The position numbers and the translations under genes were made by a program. From the NCBI GenBank assembly GCA_964478545.1, contig CAYZIS010000004.1, forward strand, positions 69,630-133,629: a DNA stretch of 64,000 nt, written 5' to 3'. Within the stretch, counting starts at the first letter, position 1; each line of letters opens with the position of its first letter. Positions 27,919-35,557 of the stretch are shown one piece after another. This DNA is from DQWO01 sp964478545 (GTDB lineage Bacteria; Desulfobacterota; Anaeroferrophillalia; Anaeroferrophillales; Anaeroferrophillaceae). The notes beneath the pieces were generated by a model. It saw only the letters and a program-made list of their open reading frames with translations. It was not told the origin of the DNA and did not search any database.

Positions 27919-28484
27919 ACAGTAGTTCTATGTCCAATCTTCCTGAACCGGCTTTACTGCTGGTCAGTATCCTGGGGCGTAAAGATGAAAGGCTGCTGGC
28001 AGTTATCCCCGAGCTGGAATCCCGTTTTGGTCCCCTTGATTGTCTGACCCCTGAGTTGCCTTTTGATTTTAGTCCTTATTATGAGCGGGAAATGGGCCGT
28101 CCGCTCTGGCGTAGGTTGGCGGTTTTCGCCGAGCCGTTTCACCGTCAGCAGCTGCCGGCAGTGAAAAATCTAACCAATAAGATCGAATGCAAGCTGGCAG
28201 ATCCTTCGGGTCGGCGAACGGTGAATCTTGATCCCGGCTACCTTGCCATCGAACATCTGGTGCTGGCAACTACCAAAAAATCATATCATCGTCCCTACCT
28301 GGGAGAAGGAATTTATGCGGATTTGACCCTTATCTATCAGTATGGGGGCTATCAGGCTTTGCCATGGACGTATCCGGATTATGCCAGTGAATACTATACC
28401 GGCTTTTTTGCCGATTTGAGGAGTAAACTGTTGTGGCTCAGGAAGAGAGAAAAATGGTGCCGGCAGTCCCATTCTGGAAAATGA
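27915..28484 (+). CDS. DUF4416 protein
   Basis: 189 residues. It matches the DUF4416 family by the N-terminal LLVSILGRKDERL, the FDFSPYYEREMG segment, and the NLDPGYLAIEHLVLATTKK and YADLTLIYQYGGY blocks. The family is small, cytoplasmic and of unknown function, mostly in Desulfobacterota-like genomes. The start overlaps the kinase stop as ATGA, and dapF begins inside its last 52 bases, so the three genes are translationally linked. Confidence 0.85.
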   Translation: MNSSSMSNLPEPALLLVSILGRKDERLLAVIPELESRFGPLDCLTPELPFDFSPYYEREMGRPLWRRLAVFAEPFHRQQLPAVKNLTNKIECKLADPSGRRTVNLDPGYLAIEHLVLATTKKSYHRPYLGEGIYADLTLIYQYGGYQALPWTYPDYASEYYTGFFADLRSKLLWLRKREKWCRQSHSGK

Positions 28485-29281
28485 ATGGCAGTGGCAATGA
28501 CTTCATCATGGTTGACAATCGGGAGGATGTTTTCCCGCATAAGAATCGAACAGCGCTGATTTCCCGCCTGTGCCGGCGACAGACTGGTGTCGGAGCCGAC
28601 GGGATTATCTTGTTGGAAAATGACCAGGAGGTTGATTTCGTCTGGCGGTTTTACAATGCTGATGGTTCTGAAGCCGAGATGTGTGGTAATGGCGGCCGCT
28701 GTGCCGCCCGTTTTGCCTTTCTGCATGGTTTGGCCGGAACCCGGATGACCTTTCGCACCCTTGCCGGCTTGATAAAAGCTGAAATTCACCAGGAGCGGGT
28801 CAAACTGGAAATGTCACCGCCAGTAGATTTTTGCCGGGAGATTGTTCTTGAAGCCGGGGATGAAACCGTGACCCTGGATTTTATCAATACCGGCGTTCCC
28901 CACGCTGTACTCATTGTTGAAGACCTGGAAGCGGTCGGGGTCAGGGATCTGGGGCGTTTGCTTCGCTTTCATGGTCAATTTCAACCGGCGGGTACTAACG
29001 TTAACTTTATTTCCGTGGTTGACCGCCATAATCTGAAGGTGCGAACCTATGAGCGGGGGGTTGAGGATGAAACCCTGGCCTGTGGTACCGGTTCGGTTGC
29101 TGCCTGCCTGGTGGCCAGCGCCAGGGGACTGGTAGATTCCCCCACCCGGGTTGAAACCCGCTCGGGCGAAATATTGCTGGTCTATTATTGTCATGCTGAT
29201 GCCGGTTTCTCGGAAGTTTTTCTTGAAGGGGATGCCAAAATAGTATATGAGGGAGTCATAGTGCCGGAGTTTTTATCGTAG
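28433..29281 (+). CDS. dapF: Diaminopimelate epimerase
   Basis: 282 residues. The two catalytic Cys lie in MCGNGGRC (about 84) and ACGTGSVA (about 222). It converts LL- to meso-diaminopimelate for lysine and peptidoglycan. GTG 28433 has GAGGAG at 28418-28423; ATG 28454 is the alternative and would reduce the overlap with the DUF4416 gene. dapA follows after 24 bases. Confidence 0.96.
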   Translation: MAQEERKMVPAVPFWKMNGSGNDFIMVDNREDVFPHKNRTALISRLCRRQTGVGADGIILLENDQEVDFVWRFYNADGSEAEMCGNGGRCAARFAFLHGLAGTRMTFRTLAGLIKAEIHQERVKLEMSPPVDFCREIVLEAGDETVTLDFINTGVPHAVLIVEDLEAVGVRDLGRLLRFHGQFQPAGTNVNFISVVDRHNLKVRTYERGVEDETLACGTGSVAACLVASARGLVDSPTRVETRSGEILLVYYCHADAGFSEVFLEGDAKIVYEGVIVPEFLS

Positions 29282-29305
29282 CCCATTATTTTAAGGAGGA
29301 TGCCC

Positions 29306-30181
29306 ATGTTTTCTGGTTCCATGGTTGCCATTGTAACCCCGTTTGCCAACGGTAGTGTTGATCAACAGGCCCTGCGGGCTCTGGTTGAGTTTCACTTGCA
29401 AAATGGGACGGATGCCATTGTCCCTTGTGGGACTACCGGTGAATCTGCGACTTTGTCCCATGAGGAACACGATCAGGTAGTTGAACTGGTTATTGAAGCG
29501 GTTAACGGTCGGGTTCCGGTGATTGCCGGTGCCGGATCCAATAATACCGCCGAAGCCATCCGTTTGACCCGGCATGCTAAAGAAGCCGGTGCCGACGGGG
29601 TTCTGCTGATTACCCCTTATTATAACAAACCGACCCAGGAAGGCCTTTTTCAGCATTTTTCCGCCATTGCCGGCAAGGTGGAAATTCCCATGGTTCTTTA
29701 CAATGTTCCCAGCCGGACCGGCACTGATATGCTGCCGTCAACAGTGGCCAGGCTGGCAAAAATACCGGAAATTGTCGGCATTAAGGAGGCTACCGGTTGT
29801 ATGGGCCGGGCAACCGAGCTGGTTACTTCCTGTGGTCCTGATTTCTCGGTGATTTCCGGTGATGATGGAACTTTCTTCCCGATGCTCTGTGTTGGGGGCA
29901 AGGGAGTTATCTCGGTGACGGCCAATATTGTTCCTGATCTCATGGCATCACTGTATGATAATTTCGCTGCCGGGAATTATGACGCGGCCCGCGGGTTTCA
30001 CCATCGGCTGTTGAAGTTGATCCAGGCCATGTTTATCGAGACTAATCCGGTGCCGGTAAAAGAATCGCTGGTGATGATGGGGAAGGTGCAACTTGAGCTG
30101 CGCCTGCCTCTTTGTCCTTTGTCCGAGGGTAGCCGGGAAACCCTCCGGAGTGTGCTGAAGGAGTACGAGCTTATTTCTTGA
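29306..30181 (+). CDS. dapA: 4-hydroxy-tetrahydrodipicolinate synthase
   Basis: 291 residues. GTTGESATLS (substrate loop), YNVPSRTG and the Schiff-base Lys in GIKEATG are all present. It condenses pyruvate and aspartate semialdehyde. AGGAGG at 29294-29299 fits the ATG at 29306; the ATG at 29300 would abut the site. It ends the DUF4416-dapF-dapA run; a terminator follows. Confidence 0.97.
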   Translation: MFSGSMVAIVTPFANGSVDQQALRALVEFHLQNGTDAIVPCGTTGESATLSHEEHDQVVELVIEAVNGRVPVIAGAGSNNTAEAIRLTRHAKEAGADGVLLITPYYNKPTQEGLFQHFSAIAGKVEIPMVLYNVPSRTGTDMLPSTVARLAKIPEIVGIKEATGCMGRATELVTSCGPDFSVISGDDGTFFPMLCVGGKGVISVTANIVPDLMASLYDNFAAGNYDAARGFHHRLLKLIQAMFIETNPVPVKESLVMMGKVQLELRLPLCPLSEGSRETLRSVLKEYELIS

Positions 30182-30233
30182 AATATTGTCAGTCCGAGAT
30201 CTTTTTAGCCGGGATATTTTATCAGTATCCAAT

Positions 30234-30259
30234 AAAAAAGCTGCCTCGGCAGCTTTTTT
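30234..30259 (+). terminator. Terminator after dapA
   Basis: AAAAAAGCTGCC and GGCAGCTTTTTT are inverted copies with a CTCG loop, 53 bases after dapA. The A-run and T-run make it usable in either direction. Confidence 0.9.
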
Positions 30260-30391
30260 AGTGCCTTACAGGTCATTTAAGAGCACTTATTTGCGGGCCG
30301 TAAATTAAGTTATGGGTTGTGGGGTTAGCACCGCATTAGTCTAAATGGCAGCAGGCTGTGGGAAATAAACCTTTTTTCAGGGAGAGTGACA

Positions 30392-31393
30392 ATGAAAATC
30401 GGGGTGATTGGTGCTGGAAGTTGGGGTACTGCCCTGGCCAATATGTTGGCCGGGAAGGGCTATCCCGTCACCTTATGGGCTTACGAAAAAGACCTGGTTG
30501 AGAGAATGAAGATAGCCCGGGAGAATGATTTGTTTTTGCCTGGTTTTATCTTGTCATCAAATCTTGATTTTACCACTGACCTATCCGCGGCGGTGAGCGG
30601 CAAAGAGATGGTGTTATTGGTTTCTCCGTCTCAGGTCATGCGTTTGGTGGTCCAGCAGGCCTTGGGAAATTTTAATCCGGAAAGTCTTATTGTGTCTGCC
30701 GCCAAAGGGATAGAGAATGGTACTCTGTTGACCATGTCCCAGGTATTGCGGGAGTTGCTGCCTCCATCCTGCCATCAGCGTCTGGCAGTGATTTCCGGTC
30801 CCTCCTTTGCTAAAGAAGTGGCTGCGGGAATACCGACGGCGGTGGTGGCGGCGGCGCCGCAACAGGATATTGCTGAACAGGTACAAAATATTTTTACCAA
30901 TGCAGCCTTCAGGGTTTATACCAATAATGATATTCTGGGGGTTGAACTTTGCGGGGCGTTGAAAAACGTTATGGCGCTGGCGGCTGGTGTTTCGGATGGC
31001 TTGGGTTTTGGTCTCAATACCAGGGCTGCCCTGATCACCCGTGGCCTGGCGGAAATAAGTCGTCTGGGTCTGGTTCTTGGAGCCCAGGCTGCAACCTTTT
31101 CCGGGTTGGCCGGTATGGGTGATCTGGTTCTTACTTGTACAGGGGATCTTTCCCGTAACCGGTCAGTGGGGATAGCCCTGGGCCAGGGTAAAACCCTGGA
31201 TGAAATTCTTAATGGCATGAACATGGTTGCCGAAGGAGTAAAGACCACTCTTTCTGCTTACCAGCTAGCTGAAAAGATTGGTATAGAAGTGCCGATTACC
31301 GAGCAGATGTATAAGATCCTCTATCAACAGAAAGATCCTCGGCAGGCGGTTACTGATCTGCTGGCTCGGGATCTTAAAGCTGAAGGTTGTTAG
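30392..31393 (+). CDS. gpsA: Glycerol-3-phosphate dehydrogenase [NAD(P)+]
   Basis: 333 residues. NAD(P) loop GVIGAGSWGTALA at the N-terminus, SAAKGIE, SGPSFAKEV and the catalytic-Lys block ALKNVMALAAG. It supplies sn-glycerol-3-phosphate for phospholipids. GGGAGAG at 30380-30386 fits the ATG at 30392; the GTG at 30386 is too close. The next gene is 790 bases away, across a patchwork of repeats. Confidence 0.97.
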   Translation: MKIGVIGAGSWGTALANMLAGKGYPVTLWAYEKDLVERMKIARENDLFLPGFILSSNLDFTTDLSAAVSGKEMVLLVSPSQVMRLVVQQALGNFNPESLIVSAAKGIENGTLLTMSQVLRELLPPSCHQRLAVISGPSFAKEVAAGIPTAVVAAAPQQDIAEQVQNIFTNAAFRVYTNNDILGVELCGALKNVMALAAGVSDGLGFGLNTRAALITRGLAEISRLGLVLGAQAATFSGLAGMGDLVLTCTGDLSRNRSVGIALGQGKTLDEILNGMNMVAEGVKTTLSAYQLAEKIGIEVPITEQMYKILYQQKDPRQAVTDLLARDLKAEGC

Positions 31394-31475
31394 ATGCATT
31401 GCCACGGAAACTATCGTTTCCAAGGCAATGCTTTCAGCCATCAGCGGTCGGCTGTCAGCAAAAAGTAAAATTGTT

Positions 31476-31669
31476 GTAACTATTCAGTACCTCTTTCCAA
31501 ACTGTCTCGATTGGGGTCAGTGCTTGATGAGCGGCGGCAAGAAATCACCTTGAAACATCAGAATCCTGACCCGCCGGTTGGCAAGCTTTGACCCTGTCAG
31601 AGAAAGCGAAGCAAAGTTCGGCAGTTTTCACGGTAAATTAACTGCCAAAACCGCTACCTGAGTAGTTAC
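31476..31669. mobile_element. Family D element, copy 1 (MITE-like)
   Basis: 194 bp starting GTAACTATTCAG and ending CTGAGTAGTTAC. The flanks AAATTGTT (31468-31475) and AAATTTTT (31670-31677) agree at 7 of 8 positions, as a worn target duplication. Inside are TTGGGGTCAGTGCTTGA and AAGCTTTGACCC, a REP-like inverted pair. A second copy, reversed, is at 58442-58634. No coding sequence is inside. Confidence 0.75.
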
Positions 31670-31705
31670 AAATTTTTTACCTGTATGAAGTTTTTTTACC
31701 CAGGC

Positions 31706-31909
31706 CGATTTCAGCGCTTTTTGGTGCTCGATTGCCTGCTTTTCCAGCGGCTCATTACGCTAAAGTTGCCAAACTCGCACTTTGGTGACAGATTTGAAAT
31801 CTGTCACCGCTCAAGCGCCCAAAACCGCTATGGGCCAAGCTCGAACATCCAGGGTAATTGTTCTATAAATGTGAAAAAATAAAGATAATAATATCAATAA
31901 TTTGCAATT
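31706..31909. repeat. Family E half joined to a family A right half
   Basis: 31706-31783 matches family E (TTTCAGCGCTTTTTGGTGCT, AAAGTTGCCAAACTCG). A perfect 25-base palindrome follows, with arms GGTGACAGATTT (31784-31795) and AAATCTGTCACC (31797-31808). From about 31829 the sequence CTATGGGCCAAGCTCGAACA and its A+T-rich tail match the right half and tail of family A at 39186-39298. The tail is then interrupted by the family C element. Confidence 0.6.
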
Positions 31910-31917
31910 AGCTACGC

Positions 31918-32110
31918 GTAAATATTCGGCTACGTAAAACAATACTATCTGACAGCGGGTCATTAAGTTGGTTCGCTTCGCCCTGCTTCGCGAGGGGTCA
32001 CATCTTGACAAAGGCTATTGAAAATCACCAATAAAAGCAGATATCACGATACGCCTTCGTCAAGAAATGACCCCAATCCCGGTAGTTCTAAAACAATACC
32101 GAATATTTAC
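31918..32110. mobile_element. Family C element, copy 1 (IS66-type MITE candidate)
   Basis: 193 bp with ends GTAAATATTCGG and CCGAATATTTAC, exact inverted copies. The flanks AGCTACGC (31910-31917 and 32111-32118) are an exact 8-bp duplication. The inside holds a palindrome bounded by GAGGGGTCACATCTTGAC and GTCAAGAAATGACCCC. Joining the flanks restores the A+T-rich tail of family A. It lies reversed relative to the copies at 38849 and 58178, just upstream of dapB1. Confidence 0.85.
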
Positions 32111-32184
32111 AGCTACGCAGAAGTATTGTCTGTGAAGTGGTTGGCAGTAAGTAGAAATTGAATTAATGAGTTGGGGGAGAATGA

Positions 32185-32997
32185 ATGATTAAAATAGCCA
32201 TGACCGGTGCACTGGGACGGATGGGGTCAGCCATGAGATCCCACTTAAAGAGCCAACCTGAGTTTAAACTGGTGCTGGCTGTCTCTCATCGACTGGGAAA
32301 TCAGGAGTTGGACGCTGAACAGAAGCGGGAACTGGAAGACGTGCAGCTGGCGGGTTCTTTTTCGGCTGTTGATCCTGAAACTATTGATGTTATTGTAGAT
32401 TTCTCGGTTCCTGACGCGGCAGTGGAATATGCCCGTTATGCCGGACTCAACGGGATTCCCATGATTATGGGAACTACCGGTTTTAACCAGGAGCAACTGG
32501 ATAAGTTGGCTGGATATCTTGCTGACGTTCCCTGTTTGGTCAGCCCGAATATGAGCCTGATGATGAATGTGGTTTATCGCCTGGTCAGTAATACGACGGT
32601 TGTCCTGGATGATTATGATGTGGATGTGGAAATCACTGAATGGCATCATCGGGGAAAACGGAATGCTCCCAGTGATACCGCCTTAAAACTAGCCCAAATT
32701 GTGGCGGAAAAACGGCACTGGCCATTCCCTGAGGTGATTAAGCATGATCGCTGGGGTATGATTGGTGAAAGAAAACAACAGGAAATCGGTATTCAGTGTC
32801 TGCGGGGAGGGGATGTTTTCAGCGAACATGGGGTCATATTTGCAGGCCTTGGAGAGCACATTGAAATTATTCATCGGGCCCATTCCCTGGAAAGTTATGC
32901 CCGGGGGGTGACCAGGGCTCTGCGTTGGATTATAAACCGCCCACCCGGTGTTTATGATATGTTGGATATGTTGGGGTTGCCGGAAGTTTTGTATTGA
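32185..32997 (+). CDS. dapB: Divergent dihydrodipicolinate reductase paralogue
   Basis: 270 residues, full DapB length and fold. The nucleotide loop is TGALGRMGSA and the paired His of the active site are kept in EWHHRGK, including the Lys three residues later. The normally invariant DAPSGTA block reads NAPSDTA, so Asp and the substrate-binding Gly are replaced. A canonical DapB is encoded 1.3 kb downstream. It may reduce a related substrate or be a low-activity copy. GGGGGAG precedes the ATG. Confidence 0.85.
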   Translation: MIKIAMTGALGRMGSAMRSHLKSQPEFKLVLAVSHRLGNQELDAEQKRELEDVQLAGSFSAVDPETIDVIVDFSVPDAAVEYARYAGLNGIPMIMGTTGFNQEQLDKLAGYLADVPCLVSPNMSLMMNVVYRLVSNTTVVLDDYDVDVEITEWHHRGKRNAPSDTALKLAQIVAEKRHWPFPEVIKHDRWGMIGERKQQEIGIQCLRGGDVFSEHGVIFAGLGEHIEIIHRAHSLESYARGVTRALRWIINRPPGVYDMLDMLGLPEVLY

Positions 32998-32998
32998 A

Positions 32999-33154
32999 CC
33001 TAACTGAAGCGATCAGCTGTTAACTGTCAGCGTTTAGCTTTAAAAAATAAAGGTATTACGTTCATTAGCAATAAAACCTGACGGGTGACAGTTTGTCTAG
33101 TAAACATGATGTAATCATTGAACTAATAGCTGACGGCTAAAAGCTCAATTAAGG
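32999..33154. repeat. Family B inverted-repeat element, copy 2
   Basis: About 156 bp, reversed relative to copy 1 (TATTACGTTCATTAGC against GAACGTAATG). The ends CCTAACTGAAGCGATCAG and CTAAAAGCTCAATTAAGG are worn inverted copies. It starts one base after the dapB1 stop and separates the convergent dapB1 and lysR genes. Confidence 0.6.
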
Positions 33155-33172
33155 TTGAAGGTTATTCCCGAT

Positions 33173-34099
33173 TCAAGGTTCCCGCAGGCTGGGTTCCTGC
33201 TGACAGTTCTGCTGCATGAATTGGCGAAACTCCTTAGCCAGCGGCGATATTCGCCGTTGTTTTGCTGAAATGAGGTAAAATTGTCGCTTAAGATTGAGCT
33301 CGGGTAGTGAGGACGCGCCCATGAGGCCTAATTCCACATCTTTTTGTACTGCCCGCCGGGAGATGATGGAATATCCAACCCCTGCTTTTACCGCTTGTCG
33401 TATTGCCTCCGTGCTGCCTATCTCGGCGATGACGGAAAATTTGTATGCTTGAAGAAGCTCTCCCGCCTGTTCCAAGGCTTTCTCAATGGTCTTTCTGGTT
33501 CCAGAACCCTTTTCCCGCATGATAAACGGGTACTTGACTAGCTCGGACATTTTGACCTGCTCTTTGTCGGCTAAAGGGCTGTCTGGCGGGGCTACCAGCA
33601 GCAAATCATCCACCAGGCAGGCTTCAAAAATAATGTCTGGGCGTTCAATAACTGCTCCGACCATTCCCAGCTCCAGCTGCCCTTCGGCTACGGCGGCCAC
33701 AATTTCTTCGGTATCAGCGATTTTGAGCGTAACTTTTATAATTGGTCGATTTTGTTTGAATTTTCCGATAGCCAGCGGCAGGATATATTCTCCGGGAATA
33801 TTACTGCCACCGATTTCCAGCGTGCCTTTTTCCCGGCCGATAAACAGGTCCATCTCCTGTTCTGCCTGGGCCATGAGATTGAGAATCCGCCGGGCATAGG
33901 GACAGAAAAGTTCACCGGCTTTTGTGGGACTGACATCCCGTGCTGAGCGGTTAAATAATTCAGCACCCAGGATTGCTTCCAGGGTTTTAATATGGCCGCT
34001 TACTGTGGGTTGGGTCAGGTAGATTTTCTCGGCTGCCTTACTGAAACTGCGTAACTCCCAGATGGCCATGAATACTTGCAGGTGGCGGGTTTCCAACAT
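33173..34099 (-). CDS. LysR-family transcriptional regulator
   Basis: 308 residues from the ATG at 34099, preceded by AAGGGA. The N-terminal winged helix reads FSKAAEKIYLTQPTVSGHIK, followed by a periplasmic-binding-like effector domain (about 90-300). It diverges from the canonical dapB gene across 215 bases, so control of dapB2 is possible, but no direct evidence is visible. It resembles the CysB/CbbR group; an assignment to selenium metabolism, sometimes given to such proteins, cannot be shown here. The upstream frame to 34168 is unlikely to be translated. Confidence 0.9.
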   Translation of the reverse strand: MLETRHLQVFMAIWELRSFSKAAEKIYLTQPTVSGHIKTLEAILGAELFNRSARDVSPTKAGELFCPYARRILNLMAQAEQEMDLFIGREKGTLEIGGSNIPGEYILPLAIGKFKQNRPIIKVTLKIADTEEIVAAVAEGQLELGMVGAVIERPDIIFEACLVDDLLLVAPPDSPLADKEQVKMSELVKYPFIMREKGSGTRKTIEKALEQAGELLQAYKFSVIAEIGSTEAIRQAVKAGVGYSIISRRAVQKDVELGLMGASSLPELNLKRQFYLISAKQRRISPLAKEFRQFMQQNCQQEPSLREP

Positions 34100-34223
34100 G
34101 ATTTTTCCCTTGGTGAAACGATGATCTGGATTTCCATCTATCATACGGTTTGCCCCGTAATCTGTCAATGGGGAAAAAGATCGGTAGTCGCCTGTGATCA
34201 GCCTTTGAAAATTCCTTTTTTTA

Positions 34224-34253
34224 TTGACTAAGACGGTGCTTATTGGATATAAA
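34224..34253 (+). promoter_or_regulatory. Likely sigma-70 promoter of dapB2
   Basis: TTGACT (34224-34229) and TATAAA (34248-34253) with 18 bases between, 61 bases before the dapB2 ATG. It lies in the gap shared with the divergent lysR gene. Confidence 0.5.
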
Positions 34254-34314
34254 TGTAGGGTTTTTTCAACGTTTACTCCGGGTTGCTACACCCATGCAGG
34301 CATAAGGAGAAATA

Positions 34315-35121
34315 ATGGTTAAAATAATGGTTTCCGGGGCTGCCGGAAGAATGGGCCGTCGGATTATTTCGGTAATTCACGAACGCGAGCAAACAGTTCT
34401 GTCTGGAGCTTTGGAGTATGCCGGAAATCCACTTGTTGGCCAGGATGCCGGTGAAATTGTCGGGGTTGGCAAACTTGGGGTGCCGATTGTCGGTTCAACC
34501 CGTGACCTGCCATTTGCTGACAGCGATGTGCTGATTGAATTTACCACCCCGCCGGCAACCATGGCCAATCTGAAGATAGCGGCCGGGTACCAGGTTCCGA
34601 TGGTCATCGGAACGACGGGAATGACAGCTGAGGAGCGGGAGCAGGTGAGGGCACTTGCGGTTCAGATTCCGGTGGTGCTGGCTCCTAACATGAGTGTTGG
34701 CGTTAATGTATTGTTCAAAGTGGTTGGTGAGGTGGCTAAAATACTGGGTGATGACTATGATGTTGAAATTCTTGAAGCCCATCACCGATTGAAAAAGGAT
34801 GCTCCCAGTGGTACAGCCGTACGATTAGGAGAAATTGTTGCTGATGCTCTGCAGCGTGATTATCAGGAAGTAGCGGTCTTTGAACGCCGGGGGTTTACCG
34901 GAGAGAGGACCCGGGAAGAGATAGGCATGCAGACGTTGCGGGCCGGGGATATTGTCGGTGATCACCTGGTGATGTTTGGTGGCCTGGGTGAACGCCTGGA
35001 GATTGTCCATCGGGCTCATTCCCGTGACACCTTTGCCCGGGGAGCTTTACGGGCCGCATTGTGGGTGATGGATCAACAACCGGGATTGTATGATATGCAG
35101 GATGTTCTGGGCCTGAGATGA
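34315..35121 (+). CDS. dapB: 4-hydroxy-tetrahydrodipicolinate reductase (canonical DapB)
   Basis: 268 residues. The nucleotide loop SGAAGRMGRR, APNMSVGVNV and the active-site block EAHHRLKKDAPSGTA are all as in characterised DapB. It makes tetrahydrodipicolinate for lysine and peptidoglycan. AAGGAG precedes the ATG. It is clearly different from the DapB-like protein at 32185, so the genome carries two. Confidence 0.96.
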   Translation: MVKIMVSGAAGRMGRRIISVIHEREQTVLSGALEYAGNPLVGQDAGEIVGVGKLGVPIVGSTRDLPFADSDVLIEFTTPPATMANLKIAAGYQVPMVIGTTGMTAEEREQVRALAVQIPVVLAPNMSVGVNVLFKVVGEVAKILGDDYDVEILEAHHRLKKDAPSGTAVRLGEIVADALQRDYQEVAVFERRGFTGERTREEIGMQTLRAGDIVGDHLVMFGGLGERLEIVHRAHSRDTFARGALRAALWVMDQQPGLYDMQDVLGLR

Positions 35122-35178
35122 ATTTTGGCGTTTTTTTGAAGCCATCAAGTACAAACGAAAAAAGTCAAAAATATTTAT

Positions 35179-35236
35179 GTAACTACCGTAGATAGGGACA
35201 GAATTAAATTCTGTCCCTATGCGAAGCAGGGCGAAG
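35179..35236. repeat. Palindrome J (REP-like)
   Basis: Arms ATAGGGACAGAATT (35192-35205) and AATTCTGTCCCTAT (35207-35220) form a perfect 14-pair stem. The next bases, GCGAAGCAGGGCGAAGC, also occur in family C, and the preceding AACTACCG matches the left part of family C. It may be a truncated relative of C. Confidence 0.6.
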
Positions 35237-35406
35237 CAAAAATTGTTTTTCTCTTTGATCTTATATTGAAAGCATTGTTTGCCTTCGGTGTTGCCGGTTT
35301 AATAACTTACTCCTGAATTTCTGTCACTCTTTTCAGTATCCCCTTGAGGGGTATAAAAAATAAGGAAATTCAACTTTCTGCCTGGCATTGCCGGGAATGT
35401 ATTTCA

Positions 35407-35496
35407 GGATGTTCGGGCTTGGCTCGCAGCCGTGTCTGCCGACAGGCAGGCCATGGACGGCCGGCGAGAATGAGTGAGAGCCATGCCGGAACATCC
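35407..35496. repeat. Family A palindromic element, short complete copy
   Basis: GGATGTTCGGGCTTGGCTC at the left and GAGCCATGCCGGAACATCC at the right are inverted copies 90 bp apart, with GCCGACAGGCAGGCC near the centre. Flanking similarity to 23395-23470 shows the full unit is longer. It lies just upstream of gyrA. Confidence 0.75.
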
Positions 35497-35557
35497 TTAG
35501 AAAATTTCTTTTGGGTTGCGGGTGTTGGTCCGCGTTAGAACTTAAGGATTGATAATT

